Part shown: in pieces, positions 43,440 through 52,638 of the stretch | How the letters are laid out: the number at the start of each line of letters is the position of its first letter | How positions within the stretch are numbered: the stretch's first letter is position 1 | Origin: Streptomyces sp. APSN-46.1 | GTDB taxonomy: Bacteria > Actinomycetota > Actinomycetes > Streptomycetales > Streptomycetaceae | Direction of reading: 5' to 3' | Assembly (NCBI RefSeq): GCF_022815725.1 | Contig: NZ_JALGRF010000011.1 | Span: 124,001-188,000, forward strand | Length of the DNA: 64,000 nucleotides | Made by a program: the position numbers and the translations under genes | The notes under the pieces: model-generated | Seen by the model: the letters and a program-made list of their open reading frames with translations, nothing else | Databases searched by the model: none | Told to the model about the DNA's origin: nothing

Positions 43440-44504
43440 GTGAGCGCCAACGATCGCCCCACGGGCCAGCCGAGTCAGACGTACGATTCCGCCTTCCTGA
43501 AGGCGTGCCGGCGGGAACCGGTGCCGCACACCCCCGTGTGGTTCATGCGACAGGCCGGGCGCTCCCTCCCCGAGTACCGCAAGCTGCGTGAGGGCACGCA
43601 GATGCTGGAATCCTGCATGCGCCCCGACCTGGTCACGGAGATCACGCTCCAGCCGGTCCGCCGCCACAAGGTGGACGCGGCGATCTTCTTCTCCGACATC
43701 GTGGTCCCGCTCAAGGCCATCGGCATCGACCTGGACATCAAGCCGGGCATCGGCCCGGTCGTCGCCCAGCCGATCCGCCGCCGCGAGGACCTCGCACAGC
43801 TGCGCGACCTCACCCCTGAGGACGTCTCGTACGTCACCGAGGCGATCGGCATGCTCACGGGTGAACTGGGCAGCACGCCGTTGATCGGTTTCGCCGGCGC
43901 GCCTTTCACTCTCGCGAGCTACCTGGTCGAGGGCGGTCCGTCCCGCAACCACGAGCACACCAAGGCCCTGATGTACGGGGACCCGGAGCTGTGGGCGGAC
44001 CTGCTGGACCGCCTCGCGGAGATCACCTCCGCCTTCCTGAAGGTGCAGATCGAGGCGGGCGTCTCGGCGGTCCAGCTCTTCGACTCCTGGGTCGGCGCGC
44101 TGGCCCCGGCGGACTACCGTCGCTCGGTGATGCCCGCGTCGGCGAAGGTCTTCGAGTCCGTCGCCTCGTACGGCGTCCCGCGCATCCACTTCGGCGTGGG
44201 AACGGGCGAGCTGCTGGGCCTGATGGGTGAGGCCGGCGCGGACGTCATGGGCGTCGACTGGCGGGTCCCGATGGACGAGGCCGTCCGCCGTGTGGGCCCC
44301 GGCAAGGCGCTCCAGGGCAACCTGGACCCCGCCGTGCTGTTCTCCACCCCGGAGGCGGTCGAGACGAAGACGGACGAGGTCCTCGCCGCCGCCGCCGGCC
44401 TGGAGGGCCACATCTTCAACCTGGGCCACGGCGTCCTCCCGACCACGGACCCGGACGCCTTGACCCGCCTGGTGGACTACGTCCACACCAAGACCGCGCG
44501 CTGA
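43440..44504 (+). CDS. hemE: Uroporphyrinogen III decarboxylase
   Basis: This enzyme removes four carboxyl groups from uroporphyrinogen III to make coproporphyrinogen III. Family motifs are intact: PVWFMRQAGRSLPEYR near the N-terminus, GFAGAPFTLASYLVEGG, QLFDSWVGALAP, and GLEGHIFNLGHGVLPTTD at the C-terminus. It has 354 aa. GTG 43440 gives the usual N-terminus; in-frame ATGs upstream (43347, 43368) would add residues outside the family. With hemG and hemQ downstream it supplies the coproporphyrin branch of haem synthesis. Confidence 0.95.
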   Translation: MSANDRPTGQPSQTYDSAFLKACRREPVPHTPVWFMRQAGRSLPEYRKLREGTQMLESCMRPDLVTEITLQPVRRHKVDAAIFFSDIVVPLKAIGIDLDIKPGIGPVVAQPIRRREDLAQLRDLTPEDVSYVTEAIGMLTGELGSTPLIGFAGAPFTLASYLVEGGPSRNHEHTKALMYGDPELWADLLDRLAEITSAFLKVQIEAGVSAVQLFDSWVGALAPADYRRSVMPASAKVFESVASYGVPRIHFGVGTGELLGLMGEAGADVMGVDWRVPMDEAVRRVGPGKALQGNLDPAVLFSTPEAVETKTDEVLAAAAGLEGHIFNLGHGVLPTTDPDALTRLVDYVHTKTAR

Positions 44505-44536
44505 GGCCGGTTCCCGGGGGCGCTGCCCCCGGACCC

Positions 44537-44595
44537 CCGCGCCTCAAACGCCGGCGAGGCTGAAAGATCCAGCCTCGCCGGCGTTTGAGGCGCGG
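44537..44595. terminator. Long perfect hairpin, bidirectional terminator
   Basis: A perfect 26-bp stem (44537-44562 with 44570-44595) with the loop AAAGATC stands between the converging hemE and flavoprotein genes. The GCCTCAAACGCCGGCGAGGC core is a form seen repeatedly between convergent genes in Streptomyces genomes. Confidence 0.85.
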
Positions 44596-44632
44596 GTCCG
44601 GGCGGAGCCCGGGAGGCCGGCCCGCAGGGCCC

Positions 44633-46015
44633 CTAGACCCCCGCAGCCCGCACGGCGGACACGGCCTTGCGGGCGGCGACCAGGATCGGGTCCCACACGG
44701 GAGAGAACGGCGGGGCGTAGCCCAAGTCGAGGGACACGACCTGTTCCACCGTCATACCCGCCGTCAAGGCGACGGCGGCGATGTCCACCCGCTTCGCGGC
44801 CCCCGCGCCGCCGACGATCTGGACGCCCAGCAGACGCCCCGTACGGCGTTCCGCCAGCATCTTCACCGTCATCTCCGCCGCGCCCGGGTAGTAGCCCGCC
44901 GTATTGGTGGAGGTGATGGTGGCCGTCACGAAGCGCAGGCCCGCCGCCAGCGCGTCCCGCTCGCGCAGGCCCGTACGGGCGATCTCCAGATCGCAGACCT
45001 TGCTCACCGCCGTCCCGACGACGCCCGGGAACGTCGCGTAGCCGCCGCCCACGCCCGTGCCGATCACCTGGCCGTGCTTGTTGGCGTGCGTGCCCAGCGG
45101 GATGTGCCGGGTGTGGCCGGAGATCAGGTCCAGGACCTCCACGCAGTCGCCGCCCGACCAGACGTTCTCGTGCCCCCGGACCCGCATCGAGAGGTCGGTG
45201 AGCAGGCCGCCCGACGCGCCGAGCGGGAGGCCCGCCGCGCGGGCGAGGGCGGTGCGGGGTTCCACGCCGATGCCGAGCACGACCACGTCCGCCGGGTACT
45301 CGTCACCGGCCGCCGTGGCCACCGCGCGGGCGCGGCCCTCGTCGTCCGTCAGGATCTTCGACACCTCGGCGCCGGAGACGGTGCGGATGCCCATGCGGTT
45401 CATCGCGCCGTGCACGAGGGCGCCCATGTCCGGATCCAGGGTGGCCATCGGCTGCGCGCCCCGGTGCAGCACGGTGACCTCGTAGCCCCGTGCGACCAGC
45501 GCCTCCGCCATCTCCACGCCGATGTACCCCGCGCCGACCACGACCGCGCGGCGGATCTCCGTACGCTCCAGGGTGGTGAGCAGGTGCTGGCCGTCGTCCA
45601 GGGTCTGGACGCCGTGGACCCCGTACGCGCCGATGCCCGGGAGGCGCGGCCGGACCGGGCGGGCGCCCGTGGCGAGGACGAGCTTGTCGTAACCCGTCCA
45701 CGATTCGGATCCGGTGTCCAGATCCCGGGCCCGGACGCGCCCGCCGGCGAGGTCCAGCTCCACGACCTCCGTGCGGGTGCGCAGGTCGATGTCCCGGGCG
45801 CGGTGCTCCTCCGGGGTGCGGGCGATCAGGGCGTCCCGCTCGGCCACCCGCCCGCCGATCCAGTACGGGATCCCGCACGCGGAGTACGAGGTGAAGTGCC
45901 CCCGCTCGAACGCGACGATCTCCAGTTCGGCCGGGCCCTTCATCCGCCGGGCCTGTGACGCGGCGGACATCCCCGCCGCGTCACCGCCGACCACCACCAG
46001 TCGTTCCGCCGCCAT
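44633..46015 (-). CDS. FAD-dependent pyridine nucleotide-disulfide oxidoreductase (CoA-disulfide reductase / NADH oxidase type)
   Basis: This is a flavoprotein with two Rossmann folds: the FAD-binding start RLVVVGGDAAGMSAA and the NAD-binding VVVGAGYIGVEMAEAL. The single redox-active Cys is in TSYSACGIPY (about residue 44), the feature of CoA-disulfide reductases and NADH/persulfide-type oxidoreductases rather than glutathione reductases. The C-terminal dimerisation domain is present, and it has 460 aa. I chose ATG 46015, just before the FAD motif and preceded by GGGG. The substrate (CoA disulfide, persulfide or oxygen) is undecided. Confidence 0.88.
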   Translation of the reverse strand: MAAERLVVVGGDAAGMSAASQARRMKGPAELEIVAFERGHFTSYSACGIPYWIGGRVAERDALIARTPEEHRARDIDLRTRTEVVELDLAGGRVRARDLDTGSESWTGYDKLVLATGARPVRPRLPGIGAYGVHGVQTLDDGQHLLTTLERTEIRRAVVVGAGYIGVEMAEALVARGYEVTVLHRGAQPMATLDPDMGALVHGAMNRMGIRTVSGAEVSKILTDDEGRARAVATAAGDEYPADVVVLGIGVEPRTALARAAGLPLGASGGLLTDLSMRVRGHENVWSGGDCVEVLDLISGHTRHIPLGTHANKHGQVIGTGVGGGYATFPGVVGTAVSKVCDLEIARTGLRERDALAAGLRFVTATITSTNTAGYYPGAAEMTVKMLAERRTGRLLGVQIVGGAGAAKRVDIAAVALTAGMTVEQVVSLDLGYAPPFSPVWDPILVAARKAVSAVRAAGV

Positions 46016-46089
46016 CGTCAGCCCCGTCCGTCCCGCACCGCTGCCTTCGCTTGGGGAACACGCTACGGGGCACCGGCCGTTGGGGGTGC

Positions 46090-47193
46090 TCAGCCCTCCG
46101 AGTCCGCCGGTGATTCGGCCGCCGGGGATTCGGCCGACGCCGATGCGGCCGACGCCGATGCGGCCGGCGTGGCCCCGGGCGCTGGCCGCGCCGCCGGGAA
46201 GCCCGGGATCCGCTTCGGGGCCAGGCCCGTCTTCGGCTTCGCCGGTCGCAGCCGCCGGTACACCCGGAAGCCCAGCGCCACCAGCAGGCCCGTCACCGCG
46301 AACGGCAGCACCGCGCCCACCGCCAGCGTCAGGAACCGCACGAGGGTCGTGAACACGTCCCAGCCGCCCCCCAGGGCGTCCATGAACGCCGGAGTCTTCT
46401 CCTCCTTCTTCTTCTCCGGCGCCGCCGCCTTCGCGGGCTCCGAGACCTCCATCGTGATCGTGCCCATGGAGGTCTGGTCCTTCAGCGCCGTCTGCTGTGC
46501 CAGCAGCGACTCCAGGTCCGACTGGCGCTTGCTCAGCTCGCTCTCCAGCATCACCACGTCGCTGAGCGCGGAGGCCTTGTCCATCATCTCCCGCACCCGG
46601 ACCACGCTCGCCTGCTGCGACTTGACCCGGCTGTCGATGTCCGCGACCTTCTGGGTCACGTCCTGCGCCTCGACCTTGCGGTGCAGCAGCTTCCCGCTGC
46701 CCTCCATGGCGCCGAGCACCGCGTCGAAGCGGTCGCCGGGCACCCGCAGGGTCACCGTCGAGGTCATGCGGCCGTCCTCGCCGCGTTTGGTCGACTCGTT
46801 CCCGACGTAACCGCCCGCGCCCTCGGCCGCCGTCCGGGCCGCGACGAGCGCCTTCTGCGCGTCTGCCGTCTCGATGGCCAGGTTCGCCGTACGGATGACA
46901 TGCGGCCGGACCGCGGCCGACTGCTGTCCCTCCTTGGGGGCCGCGGGGGCCGCCGCCCCGGTACCGGGCTTGCCCGGGGCGGGAGCGGCCGCGCCCTCCT
47001 GCGGCTTGGCCGCCGCCTCGCCCACCGCCGCCTTGTCCGAGGAGCCGCTCATGCCGTCCGCCCCGCAACCGGTGAGCACGAGCGCCCCCGTCAGGGAGAG
47101 GGCGGCCAGGGCCGCCGCCGAACGGTGTCCGGCCGAACGGTGCCTGGACGAACGATTTCTGGCCGAACGAGTTTTGTGCGTGCTCTGATGCAT
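46090..47193 (-). CDS. DUF4349 lipoprotein
   Basis: This is an exported membrane-anchored protein of unknown role. The signal ends in LVLTGCG after a long basic N-terminus. The DUF4349 domain spans about 95-270 and begins with the HVIRTANLAIETADAQKALVAAR strand, followed by a coiled coil (KVADIDSRVKSQQASVVRVREMM, then ELSKRQSDLESLLAQQTALK) and the TMGTITMEV strand. A C-terminal membrane helix (VLPFAVTGLLVALGF) and an Ala/Pro/Ser-rich cytoplasmic tail end the protein (367 aa). The start is ATG 47193. Confidence 0.85.
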   Translation of the reverse strand: MHQSTHKTRSARNRSSRHRSAGHRSAAALAALSLTGALVLTGCGADGMSGSSDKAAVGEAAAKPQEGAAAPAPGKPGTGAAAPAAPKEGQQSAAVRPHVIRTANLAIETADAQKALVAARTAAEGAGGYVGNESTKRGEDGRMTSTVTLRVPGDRFDAVLGAMEGSGKLLHRKVEAQDVTQKVADIDSRVKSQQASVVRVREMMDKASALSDVVMLESELSKRQSDLESLLAQQTALKDQTSMGTITMEVSEPAKAAAPEKKKEEKTPAFMDALGGGWDVFTTLVRFLTLAVGAVLPFAVTGLLVALGFRVYRRLRPAKPKTGLAPKRIPGFPAARPAPGATPAASASAASASAESPAAESPADSEG

Positions 47194-47325
47194 GGCTGAA
47201 ACCCCCGAGGATCGGCTGATGTCGCCGGTGTGACGTTCAGGGTCCTGCCGCGGGTTTCGCTTCCGCGGTCCCGAGCCGATCCCGATGCGGTCACGGTCCG
47301 GCGTCGGTGATCGGTCTGAGACGAT

Positions 47326-48780
47326 GTGTCCATGGACGAAGCGGACACACGTACGGACCAGCCGGGTCGCGCCGGCCACGTCGTCGTGATCGGCGGCGGT
47401 ATCGCCGGCCTCGCGGCGGCCCACCGGCTGCTCGCGGGCGGCGCCCAGGTCACGCTCCTGGAGGCCGGACCCCGGCTCGGCGGCAAGCTGCGCGGCGGCG
47501 AGCTCGCCGGCGCCCCCGTCGACCTCGGCGCCGAATCCATCCTCGCCCGCCGCCCCGAAGCCGTGGCCCTCGCCCGCGCGGTGGGCCTCGGCGAGGCCCT
47601 CCAGCCGCCCGCCACCGCGACGGCCCACCTGTGGACCCGGGGCGCGCTGCGGCCCATGCCGCGCGGCCATGTCATGGGCGTCCCCGGCGACTTGGGCCCG
47701 CTCGCCGCCTCCGGGGTGCTCTCCGCCGAGGGCTTGGCCCGGATCGAGGCCGAACACGCGCTGCCGCCCGCCGAGATCGGCGAGGACATCGCCGTCGGCG
47801 AGTACGTCGCCGCCCGGCTCGGCCGCGAGGTCGTCGACCGGCTCGTCGAACCGCTGCTCGGCGGGGTCTACGCCGGCAACGCCTACCGCATCTCGATGCG
47901 CGCCGCCGTGCCGAACCTCTTCGAGGCCGCCCGTACGCACGCGCTGCTCGGCGAGGGCGTACGGGAACTCCAGCGCCGCGCGGCCCAGCAGCCCCAGGCG
48001 GCCGGTCCCGTCTTCGCCGGCATCGAGGGCGGCATCGGACGCCTCCCGGTCGCCGTCGCCGAGGCCTGCCGCGCGGCCGGGGCTCGGATCCTCACCGAAA
48101 CCCCCGTGCGCGAGGTCCTGCGTACCGGCGAGGGCTGGCGGGTCGTCGCCGGCGCCGAGGTCATCGACGCCGACGGCGTGGTCCTGGCCACCCCGGCCGG
48201 GCCCGCCGCCCGGCTGCTGGACGTGCTCGCGCCGACCGCGGCCGCCGAGCTGCGCGCGGTCGAGTACGCCTCGATGGCCCTGGTCACGATGGCCTTCCGG
48301 CGCTCCGAGCTGCCCGCCGCGATCGCCGAGGGCGGCGCCAGCGGGTTCCTCGTACCGCCCGTGGACGGCCGGACGATCAAGGCGTCCACCTTCTCCAGCA
48401 ACAAGTGGTCCTGGGCCGGCGCCGACCCCGAGCTGTTCCTGCTGCGCACCTCGGTGGGCCGGCACGGCGACGAGAAGGACCTCGAACGGGAGGATGCCGA
48501 GCTGGTGGAGGTCTCCCTGCGCGACCTCGGCGCGGCCGTCGGCCTCGCGGCCCGGCCGGTCGCCTCCACGGTCACCCGCTGGGACGGCGGTCTGCCCCAG
48601 TACCCCGTCGGCCACCTGGGCCGCGTCGACCGGATCCGGGCCGCCGTCGCGGCGCTGCCCGGTCTCGCGGTGTGCGGCGCGCTCTACGACGGAGTGGGCA
48701 TCCCGGCGTGCGTCGCGAGCGCCGGGAAGGCCGCCGACGTGGTGATGGCCACGTTGGGCACCCCTGGCACGGACCACTGA
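47326..48780 (+). CDS. hemG: Coproporphyrinogen/protoporphyrinogen oxidase (HemY/HemG type)
   Basis: This FAD enzyme oxidises a porphyrinogen. In actinobacteria with hemQ, the natural substrate is coproporphyrinogen III (CgoX). The dinucleotide motif VVVIGGGIAGLAAAHRLL lies at about 19-36, then LLEAGPRLGGKL, and near the C-terminus the FAD-closing motif LAVCGALYDGVGIPACVASAGKAADVV. It has 484 aa. The start is GTG 47326 or ATG 47332; neither has a ribosome site. hemQ follows after 23 bases, so the pair is probably one transcript. Confidence 0.93.
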   Translation: MSMDEADTRTDQPGRAGHVVVIGGGIAGLAAAHRLLAGGAQVTLLEAGPRLGGKLRGGELAGAPVDLGAESILARRPEAVALARAVGLGEALQPPATATAHLWTRGALRPMPRGHVMGVPGDLGPLAASGVLSAEGLARIEAEHALPPAEIGEDIAVGEYVAARLGREVVDRLVEPLLGGVYAGNAYRISMRAAVPNLFEAARTHALLGEGVRELQRRAAQQPQAAGPVFAGIEGGIGRLPVAVAEACRAAGARILTETPVREVLRTGEGWRVVAGAEVIDADGVVLATPAGPAARLLDVLAPTAAAELRAVEYASMALVTMAFRRSELPAAIAEGGASGFLVPPVDGRTIKASTFSSNKWSWAGADPELFLLRTSVGRHGDEKDLEREDAELVEVSLRDLGAAVGLAARPVASTVTRWDGGLPQYPVGHLGRVDRIRAAVAALPGLAVCGALYDGVGIPACVASAGKAADVVMATLGTPGTDH

Positions 48781-48803
48781 TCAGCACACGGGACAATGGA
48801 CAC

Positions 48804-49517
48804 ATGACTGCACCAGAGAAGATTCCCAACGCGGGGAAGAAGGCGAAGGACCTCAACGAGGTCATCCGCTACACCCTGTGGTCCGTCTTCAAGCTCAAGG
48901 ACGTCCTCCCGGAAAACCGCGCCGGCTACGCCGACGAGGTCCAGGAGCTGTTCGACCAGCTGGCCGCCAAGGACATCACCGTCCGCGGCACCTATGACGT
49001 CTCCGGCCTGCGCGCCGACGCGGACATCATGATCTGGTGGCACGCCGAGACCTCGGACGAGCTGCAGACCGCGTACAACCTGTTCCGCCGCACCAAGCTG
49101 GGCCGCGCGCTGGAGCCGGTGTGGTCGAACATGGCCCTGCACCGCCCGGCCGAGTTCAACAAGTCGCACATCCCGGCCTTCCTGGCCGACGAGGTCGCCC
49201 GCGACTACGTCAGCGTGTACCCCTTCGTACGCTCGTACGACTGGTACCTGCTGCCCGACGAGGACCGCCGCCGCATGCTCGCCGACCACGGCAAGATGGC
49301 CCGCGGATACCCGGACGTGCGTGCCAACACCGTCGCCTCCTTCTCGCTGGGCGACTACGAGTGGATGCTGGCCTTCGAGGCCGACGAGCTGTACCGCATC
49401 GTCGACCTCATGCGTCACCTGCGTGCCTCCGAGGCCCGTATGCACGTCCGTGAAGAGGTGCCCTTCTACACCGGGCGCCGCAAGTCCGTCGCCGATCTGG
49501 TGGCCGGGCTCGCCTGA
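48804..49517 (+). CDS. hemQ: Coproheme decarboxylase HemQ (chlorite dismutase fold)
   Basis: This enzyme decarboxylates coproheme to haem b, the final step of the coproporphyrin-dependent pathway. It has 237 aa with the chlorite-dismutase-like fold: YTLWSVFKL, RGTYDVSGLRADADIMIWWHAE, FVRSYDWYLLPDEDRRRMLADHGKMARGYPDV with the haem-ligand His and neighbouring Tyr, and SFSLGDYEWMLAFE near the C-terminus. It follows hemG by 23 bases and supports assigning hemG to coproporphyrinogen oxidation. Confidence 0.95.
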   Translation: MTAPEKIPNAGKKAKDLNEVIRYTLWSVFKLKDVLPENRAGYADEVQELFDQLAAKDITVRGTYDVSGLRADADIMIWWHAETSDELQTAYNLFRRTKLGRALEPVWSNMALHRPAEFNKSHIPAFLADEVARDYVSVYPFVRSYDWYLLPDEDRRRMLADHGKMARGYPDVRANTVASFSLGDYEWMLAFEADELYRIVDLMRHLRASEARMHVREEVPFYTGRRKSVADLVAGLA

Positions 49518-49630
49518 GACCTCCCCTGGGGGGAAGGGCCGGAGGACGACCACACCGTCAGGTGAGCGCCTCCGGTGGATCGGGAGGCCCTGCCCCCGAA
49601 ACGACGCAGCCGGAGATCCCGCCCGGAAGT

Positions 49631-51505
49631 TCAGACGACTGGCGGCAGCGGCACCCCGCGGGTGCTTGCTGCCCGGTCGTCCAGCGACACCGGTGCGGGC
49701 TCCGGATGCGGCGCGCACGTGACACGCCACCCCGGGGTGGCTCCCGTCAGGAGGTACCGCTCCACGTGGCGGTCCACGCAGGCATTGCCTGCGCCGGTCA
49801 CTCCGTGGCTGCCGGCTCCCACCTCCGTGACCAGAGCGGCCGCCCCGCCGAGCCGCCGTTGCAGCTCCAGCGCGCCCGGGTACGGGGTCGCGCCGTCCCG
49901 CTCCGCCGCGACGATCAGAGTCGGCGGGAGCCCCGCCGTCCGCGATCCCACGTCCACCGGGCGTTGCCGCTCCGGCACCGGCCAGTACGCGCACGGCAGG
50001 TTCAGAAAGGCGTTCGCCCAGGTCTCGAACGGTGCCCGGCGGGCCAGTTCGGTGTTGTCGCGGTCCCAGGTCTCCCAGTCGGCCGGCCAGGGGGCGTCGT
50101 TGCACAGCACCGCCGTGTAGACCGCCGTCGCGTTCTCCGCCTCGGCCGCCGCCGCCTCGGCCGCGGCCGGGTCCGGGGCGGGCCCGGCCAGGGCCGTCAG
50201 CGGGCCCGGATCACCCCTCAGGAACGCGCTGAGGGCCGCCGCGTGGTCCGGCCAGACGTCGTCGTAGTACGCGACGCGCAGGGCGGCCGCCTGGAGTTCG
50301 CCGGTGCCGACCACCCCACCCGCCGGAGTACGGGCCACCGCCGCCCGGACGCGCTCGTGGCTCGCCGCCACGGCCGCCGGGGTGGCGCCGAGCCGGTAGG
50401 CGTCGTGGTGCCGGGCCGCCCAGGCCCGGAAGTCGTACCAGCGGCGCTCGAAGCCCGGCGCCTGGTCGAGGTTGTCGTGGTACCAGACGCGGCGCGGGTC
50501 GGGGTTGACCGCCGAGTCGAAGACCATCCGGCGCACGTACCGCGGGTAGAGCGTGGCGTAGACCGCCCCGAGGTAGGTGCCGTACGAGCCGCCCACGAAG
50601 GTCAGCCGGGGCTCGCCGAGCGCGGCGCGCAGCACGTGCAGATCGCGGACGTTGTTGAGGGTGGTGTAGTACGGGAGGGCCGCGCCGGCCCGTCGCGCGC
50701 AGCCGCGGGCGTACGCCTGGGCGGCGGCGACGCGTTCCTTCTTGTAAGCGGGGGAGGGCTGCTCCGGCACCTGGGTGGGGGCCTTCGGGCGGGCCGCCGG
50801 GTCCTGGCAGGACAGCGGGGCGGAGCGGCCGACTCCGCGCGGGGCGTAGCCGACGAGGTCGTAGACGGCGGCGATGCGGTGCCAGTCGGGCCGGTCGGCG
50901 AGGAGGGGGAAGGCCATGCCGGACGCGCCCGGTCCGCCGGGGTTGTGGACGAGGGACCCCTGGCGGGCGGCCCCGCCGCGGCCGGTGGCGGTGACCCGGC
51001 TGACGGTGAGGGAGATCTGCGGGCCGTCGGGGCGGGCGTAGTCGAGCGGGACGCGGAGGGTGGCGCAGCGGACGGGCTCCGGCAGCTGCTCGGCGTCGGG
51101 ACAGGGCCGGAAGTCGAGCCGGTGTCCTCCGGCGGTGTGACGCTGTCCTCCGGCGGTGTGATGGGCGGCGGCGGCCGCGGTCTCGGCGGCTCGGCGGGCG
51201 ACGAGTTCGGCCCCGGCATCCTCGGCGGCCTCAGCTGCGCGGGCGGCGGTGGCCGGGGCGGGGGCGCCGGGGTTCGGGGTACCGGGGCCGGCGGTGCCGG
51301 GGCTGGCGGGGCCGGGGTTCGGGGTGCCAGGGCCGGCGGGGCCGGCGGGGCCGGGGTTCGGCGTGGCGAGGCTGCCGGGGCCGGTGGTGGTGGGGTTTGG
51401 GGGGACGGGGCTTGGGGTGGCGTGGGTGGTGGTCGCGGGGGCCAGGGCGAGGGTGAGGGCGACGGCCAGGGGGAGCGCGTGGCGTGCGAGTGGCGTCCTC
51501 CGCAT
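49631..51505 (-). CDS. Secreted alpha/beta hydrolase (tripeptidyl aminopeptidase, SlpD/SlpE type)
   Basis: This is an exported peptidase of the S33-like tripeptidyl aminopeptidase group found in Streptomyces. An N-terminal signal peptide (about 1-30) leads into 80 residues of Pro/Gly/Ala-rich low complexity. The hydrolase follows with NPGGPGASG (oxyanion), YDLVGYAPRGVGRSAPL, the nucleophile in GGSYGTYLG at about residue 306, Asp in AAERDGATPY, and His in VGAGSHGVTG. The 624-aa size fits. The start ATG follows AAGGGG. It may cut peptides exported or matured nearby, but it is followed by its own terminator-like hairpin upstream and need not belong to the DUF692 pair. Confidence 0.87.
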   Translation of the reverse strand: MRRTPLARHALPLAVALTLALAPATTTHATPSPVPPNPTTTGPGSLATPNPGPAGPAGPGTPNPGPASPGTAGPGTPNPGAPAPATAARAAEAAEDAGAELVARRAAETAAAAAHHTAGGQRHTAGGHRLDFRPCPDAEQLPEPVRCATLRVPLDYARPDGPQISLTVSRVTATGRGGAARQGSLVHNPGGPGASGMAFPLLADRPDWHRIAAVYDLVGYAPRGVGRSAPLSCQDPAARPKAPTQVPEQPSPAYKKERVAAAQAYARGCARRAGAALPYYTTLNNVRDLHVLRAALGEPRLTFVGGSYGTYLGAVYATLYPRYVRRMVFDSAVNPDPRRVWYHDNLDQAPGFERRWYDFRAWAARHHDAYRLGATPAAVAASHERVRAAVARTPAGGVVGTGELQAAALRVAYYDDVWPDHAAALSAFLRGDPGPLTALAGPAPDPAAAEAAAAEAENATAVYTAVLCNDAPWPADWETWDRDNTELARRAPFETWANAFLNLPCAYWPVPERQRPVDVGSRTAGLPPTLIVAAERDGATPYPGALELQRRLGGAAALVTEVGAGSHGVTGAGNACVDRHVERYLLTGATPGWRVTCAPHPEPAPVSLDDRAASTRGVPLPPVV

Positions 51506-51520
51506 GGCGACGACCCCTTC

Positions 51521-51545
51521 ATCTCATCGGCTGGTCCGATGAGAT
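51521..51545. terminator. Inverted repeat between the DUF692 pair and the hydrolase
   Basis: ATCTCATCGG and CCGATGAGAT form a perfect 10-bp stem with the loop CTGGT, 16 bases upstream of the hydrolase start and 80 bases beyond the end of the TIGR04222 gene. It could end the upstream pair or act as an operator for the hydrolase. Confidence 0.5.
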
Positions 51546-51624
51546 TCCGGGGTCGCCGCGTCCCGGTAAAGGCGCACCGCCCGGTGTCGCCCCGAATGCC
51601 CCCCGTTGCCGTAGCGCGGCAGGG

Positions 51625-52638
51625 TCAGGAACTGCTGGAGCAGCTGGAGCCGGACGAGCTGGAGCAGCTCGAACTGCTGCTGGAGCAACTGGAACCGCCG
51701 CTGCTCGCACAGCTGCTGGAGGACGACCCGCAGCTGGATCCCGAGGAGGCACAGCCCGAGACGCCGGAGCCTCCGCCGCAGCCGCTCGACCCGCCCCCGG
51801 ATCCGCCGTCGCCGCTCGCGCACCACACGACGGGCAGCACCTCGGCGCCGGACCAGGAGGAACGCGAGCCCGACTGGGCCGCCGCCAGCCGGGTGCTCCG
51901 GGCGGCCGGCACGAGCAGCGCCCGCAGATACGGGTCGCGCAGCCCCGCCAGACCGAGCAACGCCGTCTGGACGTGCGGTGTCCGGTCGTACAGGTAGGCG
52001 GACCGCATCGCGCGCAGCGCCGTCCGCCCCGCCGGGGTGAGGCGCCGCCCGGCCCGCGCGACGGCGGCGCAGCCCATGACGACCCCGCCGATCAGTACGG
52101 GGAACACCTTCACGATGAACGGCACCTGGGAGCCGGAATCCACCGCCAACCCGACGAAAGTCAGCACCAGCGAGAACGGCAACAGGACCCCGCACACCAC
52201 CGCCTGGGTCACCCCCCAGCGCCGCCACCGGCGCCCGGCGCCCGGCGGAGAGATCAGCCCGCGCGCGGCCAGCGCGTCCCCGGTCTCCTGGATCGCGGGG
52301 TCGAGCATGGCCCCGTACCGCACCTGGTACAGCCACCCGGACGGTGCGTTCGCGTGCGCCTGGAGCACGGCGCGCTCGGCGAAGTCGCCGGCCCGCGCCC
52401 CCGGGCTCACCCGCACGATGCCCGGGCCGCCGACGACCAGCCGCCCGTCCCCGAGCATCGAGACGAGCGCGGCGTCGACGACGGCGCCCGGGCCGCCCGC
52501 CAGGAACGCGGCCTCGGACAGGTCGTGCAGCCGGGGCTCGGGGCCGCCCGGCGCGGGCCGGGACCGGTTCAGGCCGCGAAAGAGCAGCACGGTCGAGGTG
52601 ATGACGGCGACCCAGATCGCCGTGGCGAGGAGGTTCAC
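51625..52638 (-). CDS. TIGR04222-type membrane protein with Cys/Ser/Gly-rich C-terminal tail
   Basis: This membrane protein has one N-terminal helix (about 2-21), a conserved soluble domain (LHDLSEAAFLAGGPGAVVDAAL), two more helices (about 142-166 and 172-194), and a region with the LTPAGRTALRAMR motif. The tail from about 262 to 337 is almost only Ser, Gly and Cys, with Cys at 273, 287, 296, 303, 310, 318, 325 and 333: intervals 14, 9, 7, 7, 8, 7, 8. I recognise it as TIGR04222-like from the domain plus low-complexity tail. GTG 52638 follows AGGGAG and overlaps the DUF692 stop (GTGA), so it is translated together with that enzyme. The tail resembles a peptide substrate for cysteine modification. 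Confidence 0.8.
   Translation of the reverse strand: MNLLATAIWVAVITSTVLLFRGLNRSRPAPGGPEPRLHDLSEAAFLAGGPGAVVDAALVSMLGDGRLVVGGPGIVRVSPGARAGDFAERAVLQAHANAPSGWLYQVRYGAMLDPAIQETGDALAARGLISPPGAGRRWRRWGVTQAVVCGVLLPFSLVLTFVGLAVDSGSQVPFIVKVFPVLIGGVVMGCAAVARAGRRLTPAGRTALRAMRSAYLYDRTPHVQTALLGLAGLRDPYLRALLVPAARSTRLAAAQSGSRSSWSGAEVLPVVWCASGDGGSGGGSSGCGGGSGVSGCASSGSSCGSSSSSCASSGGSSCSSSSSSCSSSSGSSCSSSS

Noticed and set aside
46090..48777. DUF4349 protein extended to 895 codons
   Set aside because: The extension is antisense to hemG; ATG 47193 starts directly with the signal peptide.
49562..51997. An 811-codon plus-strand frame containing LEQLEPDELEQLE repeats
   Set aside because: The acidic repeats are the complement of the Ser/Cys-rich tail and the secreted hydrolase gene; no ribosome site or family match.
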